DNA from: JANXSF01 sp043755435
GTDB lineage: Bacteria > Acidobacteriota > Terriglobia > Bryobacterales > Bryobacteraceae
Length of the DNA stretch: 7,448 nt
Direction of reading: 5' to 3'
Assembly (NCBI GenBank): GCA_043755435.1
Contig: JAYUSZ010000411.1
Span: 1 to 7,448 of the forward strand
Shown one piece after another: positions 1 to 5,622 of the stretch. Positions within the stretch are counted from its first letter, which is position 1. Every line of letters begins with the position of its first letter. The notes under the pieces are model-generated. The model did no database searches, had not been told where the DNA came from, and saw only the letters and a program-made list of their open reading frames with translations. The translations under genes were made by a program, and so were the position numbers.

Positions 1-2
1 CC

Positions 3-155
3 GATACAACAGTTATAGGACTTAAGCAATGGATGAGCCAGCAAGAGTGTTCAAAATATCAGAATATGATTGACCCGGAAAAAGTTGCTGGCCTACTAGG
101 AAATGCCCTGGATCTGCGAAGAAAAACATTCCAACCCCCATCCACGGTAAACTAG
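3..155 (+). CDS. Possible C-terminal end of an upstream gene (partial, unidentified)
   Basis: A frame is open from the left window edge for 50 codons and ends at TAG 153-155, nine bases before the start of the ABC-F gene. The translation ends ...DPEKVAGLLGNALDLRRK and then a short polar tail. That looks protein-like (an amphipathic helix with mixed charge), but I recognise no family. Fifty open codons can arise by chance and third positions are more AT-rich than in the next gene, so this may equally be leader DNA. A TATGAT (65-70) could serve as a -10 element for the ABC-F gene, but no matching -35 is visible. Confidence 0.3.
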   Translation, partial: DTTVIGLKQWMSQQECSKYQNMIDPEKVAGLLGNALDLRRKTFQPPSTVN

Positions 156-164
156 AAGTTCCCC

Positions 165-1775
165 GTGATATCAGTAAGCAATGTAACCATGCGCTACGGC
201 GCCAAAATTCTGTTTGAAGACGTGTCAACCTCCTTCCTGGACAATCGCCGCTATGGCTTGACAGGGCCCAACGGTTCGGGCAAGTCCACTTTCATGAAGT
301 TGTTGACCAACGAATTGGAACCGCACAAAGGCTCAGTTGTGCGTCCCAAGAAGTTCGGCGTGCTGCGCCAGAACCAATCCGAGTTTGATGCTTTTCGCGT
401 CATCGACACGGTAATCATGGGCAATAAAGGCCTGTGGGCTGCCCTTGAAGAGCGCGAACAAATATATTCCAAACCAGAAATGACCGACGAAGATGGCATG
501 CGTCTGGGAGAACTGGAAGGTATTGTTGGCGATGAAGATGGCTACACCGCCGAAAGCGACGCCGCTGTGCTGCTGGATGGCTTGGACGTCCCCATTGAGT
601 TCCACGAACGCATGATGAGCGAGTTGCAAGGCGGGCACAAAGTACGCGTCCTGCTGGCGCAAGCTTTGTTTGGCCATCCTGGTGCACTGTTCTTAGACGA
701 ACCTACGAACTACTTGGATTTGGAATCCATCCATTGGTTGGAAGATTTCTTAATTCATTACGAAGGCACCCTCATCGTGATTTCGCACGATAGACACTTT
801 CTAAACAATGTCTGCACACACATTGCCGACATCGATTATCAAACCATCATTACCTACCCCGGTGGTTATGACGACATGGTGCTGCGCAAGACTCAAGTTC
901 GTTCGCAAGTTGAATCGAGCAACCAACAACGGGAAAAGAAAATCGCCCAGCTAAGCGAATTCATCGCCCGCTTTTCCGCCGGTACTCGTTCCAGCCAAGT
1001 GACTTCCCGCAAGAAAGAAGTGGAGCGGCTGCAAACTTCCGATCTTGCACGATCCAACATCGCGCGCCCTTTTATTCGTTTCCAGATGAACCGGCCATCT
1101 GGCCGTACTGCGCTGGCTTTTAATGGGCTCTCAAAAGCTTATGGAGATCACAAGGTCATCAAAAACTTTGAAGCCAACGTGCAGCGAGGCGACAAAATTG
1201 CATTGATTGGACGCAACGGTGTTGGTAAGACCACGCTGCTTAAAGCCATTCTTGACAAAGCTCCCGGAGTAACGGAGACCGACACTTCGCGCGATTCTGG
1301 TCAAGTAGATTGGGGCCACGAAGTGACAGTAGGTTATTTTGCTCAGGATCATCGCAACTCTATTCAGGGCGGCATGACTGCATTTGAATGGCTTTACCAG
1401 TGGGATCCGCTGTTGGCGCAAGAAGACATTCGCGGCCTATTAGGACAGATGTTATTCAGCGGCGAAGAAGGGATTAAGCCAACGGAAGCATTGTCAGGTG
1501 GCGAAGCTGCGCGTTTGATTATGTGTAAGTTGATGCTACAAAAGCCCAACGTGCTGGTGTTCGACGAACCCACAAACCACTTGGATTTGGAAGCGATCAA
1601 TGCGCTTAACATTGCCCTTCAAAAGTATGAGGGCACAGTGTTCCTGGTTACTCATGACGAAGATCTGATCGACGAAGTTGCTACACGGATTTGGCGATTC
1701 GATGGCAGCGGCGAAATTGAAGACTTCAAGGATATTTACGAAGAGTACTTGAAGGTGCACCCTTTGGCGAGGTAG
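165..1775 (+). CDS. ybiT: ABC-F family ribosome-associated ATPase, YbiT type
   Basis: This is a soluble tandem ATPase of the ABC-F class. Such proteins have no membrane domain; members bind the ribosomal E site and rescue or prevent stalled translation. Domain 1 has Walker A GPNGSGKST (residues 34-42), a degenerate signature LQGGH (154-158), Walker B LFLDEPTN (175-182) and the H-loop ISHD (206-209). A charged linker (about 225-310) is the P-site tRNA-interaction motif region. Domain 2 has GRNGVGKTT (349-357), LSGGE (443-447), LVFDEPTNHLD (464-474) and VTHD (495-498). The N-terminus (SNVTMRYG), the RFSAGTRSSQVTSR linker segment and the length (536 aa against about 530) match YbiT rather than EttA or Uup. 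The start is GTG at 165; an in-frame TAG at 153-155 rules out a longer start. The upstream AGAAG is only a weak ribosome binding site. All ATPase residues needed for activity appear intact. It stands alone, convergent with the toxin gene. ABC-F is very likely; the YbiT subgroup is likely by remembered similarity. Confidence 0.95.
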   Translation: MISVSNVTMRYGAKILFEDVSTSFLDNRRYGLTGPNGSGKSTFMKLLTNELEPHKGSVVRPKKFGVLRQNQSEFDAFRVIDTVIMGNKGLWAALEEREQIYSKPEMTDEDGMRLGELEGIVGDEDGYTAESDAAVLLDGLDVPIEFHERMMSELQGGHKVRVLLAQALFGHPGALFLDEPTNYLDLESIHWLEDFLIHYEGTLIVISHDRHFLNNVCTHIADIDYQTIITYPGGYDDMVLRKTQVRSQVESSNQQREKKIAQLSEFIARFSAGTRSSQVTSRKKEVERLQTSDLARSNIARPFIRFQMNRPSGRTALAFNGLSKAYGDHKVIKNFEANVQRGDKIALIGRNGVGKTTLLKAILDKAPGVTETDTSRDSGQVDWGHEVTVGYFAQDHRNSIQGGMTAFEWLYQWDPLLAQEDIRGLLGQMLFSGEEGIKPTEALSGGEAARLIMCKLMLQKPNVLVFDEPTNHLDLEAINALNIALQKYEGTVFLVTHDEDLIDEVATRIWRFDGSGEIEDFKDIYEEYLKVHPLAR

Positions 1776-1785
1776 ACATTCTACC
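1771..1785. other. Small inverted repeat covering both convergent stop codons
   Basis: GGTAG (1771-1775) and CTACC (1781-1785) pair perfectly across a 5-base loop. The left arm contains the TAG of the ABC-F gene and the right arm the TAG (as CTA) of the toxin gene. The stem is only 5 bp and no T-run follows on either strand, so it is a weak candidate for a bidirectional terminator. Confidence 0.35.
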
Positions 1786-2167
1786 AAAGTACTTTTGCAG
1801 GATATTTCGATATATTTCCGTCTTTGCTTACCAACGTTAAGCCCTCAACTATCGCTTGAGAAACCAAGATGCGATCGAACGGGTCTTTGTGGACAGGCGG
1901 TAGACTGGAGAGCTGCTGAACGTGAGCCGCGATTAAAGGCAAGTAATTTTGGATGCCCAGTTTTCGGATATTGTCCTTAAGGAAATCTGGTCCAGCTGGA
2001 AACTTGAGCTTTCCAGCTTGGACCTTCAACTCAATCTCCCATAGCGAAACAACACTCACCTTAAGTTCGTTTGCCTCATCCAGCAGAGCCCTTCTAACTT
2101 TGGGTGATAATAACCTTGGCCTTTCTATCGCCCAAAGAATCACATGAGTATCTAGTAGCAGTTTCAA
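1781..2167 (-). CDS. vapC: PIN-domain ribonuclease toxin, VapC-like
   Basis: This is a type II toxin: a Mg2+-dependent RNase that cuts RNA (tRNA, rRNA or mRNA in characterised VapCs) when freed from its antitoxin. The acidic PIN residues are visible in order: D6 in LLDTHVILW, E44 in SLWEIELK, D95/D98 in HKDPFDRIL and D116 in LVSKDG. The length (128 aa) is normal and the active site looks complete. The start must be TTG at 2167: the antitoxin's TGA stop is in the same frame, and the only codons between are AGA and GTC. GAAGAG just upstream, overlapping the antitoxin stop, can act as ribosome binding site. Six bases separate it from the antitoxin gene, so the two are co-transcribed and probably translationally coupled. 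A TTG start would keep toxin output below antitoxin output (inference). The target RNA cannot be told from sequence. Confidence 0.93.
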   Translation of the reverse strand: MKLLLDTHVILWAIERPRLLSPKVRRALLDEANELKVSVVSLWEIELKVQAGKLKFPAGPDFLKDNIRKLGIQNYLPLIAAHVQQLSSLPPVHKDPFDRILVSQAIVEGLTLVSKDGNISKYPAKVLW

Positions 2168-2173
2168 GACTCT

Positions 2174-2404
2174 TCAATCGCCTATGAAAGTGTCCAGTTC
2201 TTCGCCGCTCATCGGGGCATCCCAATTTTCCGAATACTGGATCATTCCTGAGGCAGAACCCAGGGTACGCCCGCCGGGTAAGTCCACGCGAACCAATTTC
2301 ACCATCGGTTTTCCAGCCTTTGCGATGATAACTTCCTCGCCAGACATGGCTCGCTCAATCAACTGGGAAAGCTTGGTCTTTGCCTCGTAGATATTCATCT
2401 CCAT
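2174..2404 (-). CDS. Antitoxin of the Phd/YefM family
   Basis: This 76-residue protein is the cognate antitoxin of the PIN toxin downstream. The N-terminal half (MNIYEAKTKLSQLIERAMSG, then EEVIIAKAGKPMVKLV, residues 3-38) is the typical Phd/YefM DNA-binding and dimerisation fold. The C-terminal half (about 45-76, rich in E, D and S, ending EELDTFIGD) would be the flexible part that wraps the toxin. Start is ATG at 2404; a second ATG two codons later (2398) is an equally credible start, since Phd/YefM proteins often begin right at this point and neither has a good ribosome binding site. By family precedent the antitoxin, with toxin as co-repressor, binds its own promoter; the GACTA repeats just upstream are the obvious candidate site. 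It pairs a Phd/YefM antitoxin with a VapC toxin, a known mixed combination. Confidence 0.92.
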   Translation of the reverse strand: MEMNIYEAKTKLSQLIERAMSGEEVIIAKAGKPMVKLVRVDLPGGRTLGSASGMIQYSENWDAPMSGEELDTFIGD

Positions 2405-2419
2405 AGCTGAAGGCTATCA

Positions 2420-2439
2420 GACTAGACTAACCTAGTCAA
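2420..2439 (-). promoter_or_regulatory. Putative promoter/operator of the toxin-antitoxin operon
   Basis: On the plus strand GACTA occurs twice in tandem (2420-2424, 2425-2429) and its inverse TAGTC once (2433-2437). This gives a perfect palindrome GACTAG/CTAGTC (2420-2425 with 2432-2437, 6-base spacer) and a nested one with a 3-base spacer. On the coding (minus) strand TTGACT (2439-2434) resembles a -35 box and overlaps the outer arm. A matching -10 is poor (GATAGC or TAGCCT near 2418-2411). Position, 16 bases upstream of the antitoxin ATG, fits an autorepression site. The repeat is seen; its role is inferred. Confidence 0.5.
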
Positions 2440-2449
2440 CTTCCTTAAA

Positions 2450-2941
2450 CTATGGAATGGCTTGGCGTAGGAATCCAGCCACGTCACTTACGAAGCGATG
2501 GACAGAAACATCCGCAATGCGATGCCCGCCAATTGCATTCACGGCTTTTCCTAAAGCACCCAGCGGTGGTTCGTAGAATCCAAGGAAATCCAACTGCGTT
2601 TCGGTAGCCGTCAATGGATACACCATTAGCTCCGCCCGCATCAGCGGGAATAATTGTGGGGCAGTAGTGGCCTCCCATTCTATTTGCAAACGAGTGACAG
2701 CAGGTGACATCGCTTCGGCTGCGGTTTCTTCAATATTCTTAACTGTAATATTGATGCTGGTTTCAATCCCTATACCGCCAATATCCATGCGCAGTTCGGA
2801 GGCAATCGTTTTGGCCCTGGAAGATGCAGCCTTGGTCGCCGATTGGAACACAGCCAGAGGATCCTTCACTAATGCATCGCGCACCAACACATAGGGATGA
2901 TTGACGTAGTCATAGCAACGGATCTCAATTCCTTTATTCAT
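2450..2941 (-). CDS. Uncharacterised protein, probable SRPBCC-like fold
   Basis: This 163-residue soluble protein has no signal peptide or membrane segment. I do not recognise a named family with certainty. The pattern of alternating beta strands (about 60-75, 84-92, 103-123) followed by EPPLGALGKAVNAIGGHRIADVSVHRFVSDVAGFL (about residues 124-159) resembles SRPBCC/polyketide-cyclase-like proteins, where a long C-terminal helix closes a hydrophobic pocket and PPLG commonly precedes it. These proteins bind lipids or other hydrophobic ligands; no ligand or enzyme activity can be assigned. Start ATG 2941 is well fixed by AAGGAG six bases upstream. The gene is divergent from trpEG, and the antitoxin starts 45 bases after its stop on the same strand, so read-through into the toxin-antitoxin pair is possible. 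Confidence 0.75.
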   Translation of the reverse strand: MNKGIEIRCYDYVNHPYVLVRDALVKDPLAVFQSATKAASSRAKTIASELRMDIGGIGIETSINITVKNIEETAAEAMSPAVTRLQIEWEATTAPQLFPLMRAELMVYPLTATETQLDFLGFYEPPLGALGKAVNAIGGHRIADVSVHRFVSDVAGFLRQAIP

Positions 2942-2947
2942 TCTCCA

Positions 2948-2953
2948 CTCCTT
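2948..2953 (-). promoter_or_regulatory. Strong ribosome binding site of the SRPBCC-like gene
   Basis: Read on the minus strand the site is AAGGAG, within GGAAGGAG (2955-2948), with a 6-base spacer to ATG 2941. It is the best Shine-Dalgarno match in the window and fixes this start. Confidence 0.8.
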
Positions 2954-2995
2954 CCGGTTATTACATCGCTTTCAAGCAGAAGTTTAAGGTTCAGC

Positions 2996-3001
2996 ATCAT
3001 A
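2996..3001 (-). promoter_or_regulatory. Possible -10 box for the SRPBCC-like gene
   Basis: TATGAT on the minus strand would place transcription start near 2989, about 48 bases before the ATG. The expected -35 position (3019-3024) is a very poor match and lies inside the 13-bp tandem repeats, so the promoter, if real, may need an activator bound there. This is inference. Confidence 0.3.
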
Positions 3002-3002
3002 A

Positions 3003-3044
3003 ATGTACATCGTGATTGTACATCGTGATCGTATATCTTGGTAG
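3003..3044 (+). other. Mini-ORF ending in Trp-stop upstream of trpEG (leader-peptide-like)
   Basis: ATG 3003 opens a 13-codon frame, MYIVIVHRDRISW, closed by TAG 3042-3044. The last sense codon is TGG (Trp). Trp codons in a short leader are the hallmark of attenuation-controlled trp genes, and rhizobial trpE(G) has such a leader. Against it: only one Trp codon, no close ribosome binding site (AAGG lies about 13 bases upstream), no U-run terminator before 3122, and a promoter-like element downstream that would exclude it from the transcript. Confidence 0.2.
3004..3042. repeat. Tandem 13-bp direct repeats in the divergent promoter region
   Basis: TGTACATCGTGAT occurs twice without gap (3004-3016 and 3017-3029). 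It is followed by a diverged third copy, CGTATATCTTGGT (3030-3042), matching at 9 of 13 positions. Each perfect unit starts with the 6-bp palindrome TGTACA. A spacing of 13 bp is longer than one helical turn. Such an array between divergent genes suggests a regulator binding site, but a chance duplication is possible. Confidence 0.6.
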
Positions 3045-3048
3045 ATAT
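3033..3048. other. Small hairpin around the mini-ORF stop
   Basis: ATATCT (3033-3038) and AGATAT (3043-3048) are perfect inverse arms around the loop TGGT, which holds the Trp codon and the first base of the stop. The stem is AT-rich and weak. It may instead be one half of a protein-binding site. Confidence 0.3.
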
Positions 3049-3091
3049 CCGAACCCAGGGGCTCCTTGATCCATAGCCGCAACCGCCCTTC

Positions 3092-3100
3092 TGCTATCCT
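3092..3100 (+). promoter_or_regulatory. Putative extended -10 promoter of trpEG
   Basis: TGC TATCCT fits the extended -10 pattern TGnTATnnT. No -35 lies at normal distance; TTGATC (3066-3071) is 23 bases away. Transcription would start near 3107, giving a leader of about 15 bases that contains the ribosome binding site AAGAG (3111-3115), six bases before ATG 3122. The same 12-base string TCTGCTATCCTG recurs at 6973-6984. Confidence 0.45.
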
Positions 3101-3121
3101 GAAAGTTCCCAAGAGCATCCC

Positions 3122-5266
3122 ATGCGTCAACTCCGCTACGAAACTCCAAGCGGGATACGTGTCATCAGGAGCGTTTCCAAAGTCAACTTCAAGAAAGGTT
3201 TGAAGCACCTGGCAACCGACCTCGACAAGTTCCGCGGCTTTTACCTTTCCTCCGGTTATGAATTTCCGGGCAGGTACTCACGCTGGGATATCGCAAGCAC
3301 AAGGCCACCGCTTGAAATTGTCGCGCAGGCGCGCCACATGGAATTCCGTGCTCTGAATCCTCGTGGGGAAATGCTGTTGAACATGTTGATGCTGTTTCTG
3401 GCTAAGCACCCACATTGGGAATCGCTGCATCATCAGGGGCAGATCATTACAGGCACACTATTGCCGCTCCCCAAGCTGTTCCCTGAAGAAGAGCGTTCCA
3501 AACAACCATCTGTCTTCTCAATATTGCGAGCCTTCGTAGCCGAATTCAGCAATCCACAGGATGGACGGCTCGGCCTTACTGGATCCTTTGGTTACGATCT
3601 GTTGTTCCAATTTGACCCCATCGAGTTGAAGCTTCCTCGCGGAGAACGCAAAGATCTCCACCTATTCCTCGCCGACGACATCCATTATATGGATCGAAAG
3701 CGGGAAGTGATTGAACGCTTCGAATACGATTTTGAATCCGAAGGATTTTCAACCGTGGGCCTCGATCGAACCGGCACGGAAATTGCCCCTTCCCCTCAGT
3801 TGCCGCCTCGTCCAGTTTCAAGCAACCACACTCCAGAAGAGTACATGGCAGGTGTGGAAACTGTGCGCGAAGGGGCACGACGCGGCGACTATTACGAAGT
3901 GATTCTGCGGCAAACATTCTCCACACCCTACGCCGATTCTCCATCGAAGCTTTTCGATCGCATTCAAAAAGCCAGCCCTTCTCCCTATGAGTTTTTGCTT
4001 CAGTTGGGAGACGAACAATTAATCGGCGCATCACCGGAAATGTTCATTCGCGTGGAAGGCAAGCGCGTGGAAAGCTGCCCCATCTCCGGCACGGCGCGAC
4101 GCACCGGCGATCCGTTGGCGGATCATGAGAACATTCGCAATCTGCTGAACTCCACCAAAGATGAATCCGAGTTGACCATGTGCACCGATGTGGACCGCAA
4201 CGACAAGTCTCGCGTATGTGAGCCTGGCAGCGTGAAAGTAATCGGACGCAGGTTGATTGAAGCCTACGCCGGGTTGTTCCACACCGTCGATCATGTGGAA
4301 GGAGTCCTGCGCGACGGGTTCGATTCCATTGACGCGTTCCTATCTCATATGTGGGCTGTTACCGTGATTGGTGCACCAAAGAAGGCTGCGGCCCAGGCAA
4401 TTGAAAATCTGGAAAAAGACGCGCGTGGCTGGTATGGCGGGGCCATCGGCATGCTGTCCCTCAACGGCGATTTGAACACTGGCATCTTAATCCGCACTGT
4501 GCATTTGAAAGATGGACTGGCGTCCTATCCAGCCGGGGCCACGCTACTTTACGATTCTGATCCAGCCAGTGAAGATGCCGAATGCCATTTGAAAGCCACT
4601 GGATTTTTCCGTGCTTTGGAAATGAGCAATACTAAGAAAAAACCAGTCAATGCAGCGACCAGGAAAGTGGGCCACGGCGTGAAAATGCTGCTGGTTGATA
4701 ACGATGATTGCTTCATCCAAACGTTGGCCGATTATGCCAGGCAAACTGGTGCAGAAGTGATTTCCTATCGCTGGGGCATTCCCGCAGAATTAATTTTGCA
4801 AATTGCCCCCGACATCATTTTGTTGTCCCCTGGCCCTGGCCGTCCTGAGGATTTTGGCGTCCCACAATTAGCGCGCTTTGCGGCTGAAAACAACATCCCC
4901 ACATTTGGCGTCTGCCTCGGATTGCAAGCAATCGTGGAAGCTTTTGGTGGAACTTTGGGTGTGTTGGGATATCCTATGCACGGCAAGCCATCGTTTGTGT
5001 ACCACACCAACACTGGAGTTTTTGAGGGCTTGCCGCAGCAGGTTCGCGTGGGCCGCTATCATTCCCTTTTTGCGAATCCCGAAACATTTCCAGACGTTTT
5101 GGAAGTGACGGCACGCACAGAAGATGGAGTCATCATGGGCGTCCGCCACAGGACGCTTCCAATTGAAGCTGTTCAGTTTCATCCCGAATCGTTACTCAGT
5201 TTGGATGGTGGGGCAGGGTTGAAGATGATCGAAAACATGGTGCGTATCTACGGGCATCGCAAATGA
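3122..5266 (+). CDS. trpE(G): Anthranilate synthase, fused TrpE-TrpG polypeptide
   Basis: This cytoplasmic enzyme converts chorismate and glutamine to anthranilate, pyruvate and glutamate, the first committed step of tryptophan synthesis. The synthase part (residues 1-500) shows IGASPE (301-306), PISGTARR (320-327), the DESELTMCTDVDRND segment (347-361) and GAPK (417-420). A short linker (about 501-519) leads to a class I glutamine amidotransferase: oxyanion loop PGPG (570-573), nucleophile C598 in GVCLGLQ, and H687/E689 in QFHPES. The order, the 714-residue length and the segments SSxYEFPGRYSRWD (43-56) and FHTVDHVEG match the single-chain TrpE(G) of rhizobia. PhzE has the same layout, but no phenazine genes are present. 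All amidotransferase triad residues are intact. Start ATG 3122 has AAGAG six bases upstream. The stop overlaps the next start as ATGA, so this is the first gene of a likely three-gene operon. By analogy it is feedback-inhibited by tryptophan through the N-terminal SSxYE region, where a Gly (45) replaces the Asn I recall from Agrobacterium. Confidence 0.96.
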   Translation: MRQLRYETPSGIRVIRSVSKVNFKKGLKHLATDLDKFRGFYLSSGYEFPGRYSRWDIASTRPPLEIVAQARHMEFRALNPRGEMLLNMLMLFLAKHPHWESLHHQGQIITGTLLPLPKLFPEEERSKQPSVFSILRAFVAEFSNPQDGRLGLTGSFGYDLLFQFDPIELKLPRGERKDLHLFLADDIHYMDRKREVIERFEYDFESEGFSTVGLDRTGTEIAPSPQLPPRPVSSNHTPEEYMAGVETVREGARRGDYYEVILRQTFSTPYADSPSKLFDRIQKASPSPYEFLLQLGDEQLIGASPEMFIRVEGKRVESCPISGTARRTGDPLADHENIRNLLNSTKDESELTMCTDVDRNDKSRVCEPGSVKVIGRRLIEAYAGLFHTVDHVEGVLRDGFDSIDAFLSHMWAVTVIGAPKKAAAQAIENLEKDARGWYGGAIGMLSLNGDLNTGILIRTVHLKDGLASYPAGATLLYDSDPASEDAECHLKATGFFRALEMSNTKKKPVNAATRKVGHGVKMLLVDNDDCFIQTLADYARQTGAEVISYRWGIPAELILQIAPDIILLSPGPGRPEDFGVPQLARFAAENNIPTFGVCLGLQAIVEAFGGTLGVLGYPMHGKPSFVYHTNTGVFEGLPQQVRVGRYHSLFANPETFPDVLEVTARTEDGVIMGVRHRTLPIEAVQFHPESLLSLDGGAGLKMIENMVRIYGHRK

Positions 5267-5619
5267 TCCCTATGTGGAAACGCGCGGTGGTGTTCAGCCT
5301 TGCGGCGCTATTTACTGGTGCGTTTCTAATTGATTTCTGCGGTTGGATTTATGGGTGTGGTTGCCAATCCATTTGGAAAGCAATGGACCGCTTCTGCAAC
5401 ATTCATACCGGTCCTAAACATTGCCCGTGGTGCACCCATGGCGGTGTTGGATTCCTTTTTGCAGCAGTTATGGTCTTCGGCACTCAAGCTTGGATTGCCT
5501 TCCGCGCTGTTGGTCTTCCCCTATTCATCCGGCTGGCTCTGTGCCTGTTTGCTTTCCCCACGATTGGTTCCTTAGCCGCGTATCTAGTGGGGCATCTTCA
5601 AGGCTATTGGACCCCTTAG
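5263..5619 (+). CDS. Uncharacterised small Cys-rich membrane protein
   Basis: This 118-residue protein has about three hydrophobic segments: about 8-25, 61-80 and 83-110. The loop between the first two (26-60) contains six cysteines and three histidines: C26, C32 and C34 (GCGC), C45, H48, H53, C54 and C57 (HCPWC), H59. The arrangement could hold a metal or an Fe-S cluster, or form a redox CxxC pair. With N-terminal positive charges (K6, R7) and the positive-inside rule, the Cys loop probably faces the periplasm (inference). I do not recognise the family. ATG 5263 overlaps the trpE(G) stop as ATGA, indicating translational coupling; ATG 5272 is an alternative start. hpnE starts 3 bases after its stop. 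Its place in the operon may hint at a lipid or quinone-linked role, but no function can be assigned. Confidence 0.8.
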   Translation: MIPMWKRAVVFSLAALFTGAFLIDFCGWIYGCGCQSIWKAMDRFCNIHTGPKHCPWCTHGGVGFLFAAVMVFGTQAWIAFRAVGLPLFIRLALCLFAFPTIGSLAAYLVGHLQGYWTP

Positions 5620-5622
5620 CCT

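Noticed and set aside
624..638. Degenerate LQGGH signature in the first ABC domain as a sign of an inactive enzyme
   Set aside because: The YbiT sequence I recall also departs from LSGGQ here, and the Walker and H-loop residues are intact, so this is a family trait.
3044..3121. Search for a rho-independent terminator completing a trp attenuator
   Set aside because: Only a 4-bp GGCT/AGCC pairing was found and no T-run precedes the trpE(G) start.
2984..3208. Minus-strand 74-codon ORF across the trpE(G) start
   Set aside because: It overlaps the first 87 bases of a well-supported gene, has no domain, and passes through the tandem repeats and promoter region.
3576..4034. Minus-strand 152-codon ORF inside trpE(G)
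   Set aside because: It is wholly antisense to conserved synthase sequence and has an Arg/Cys-rich shadow composition.
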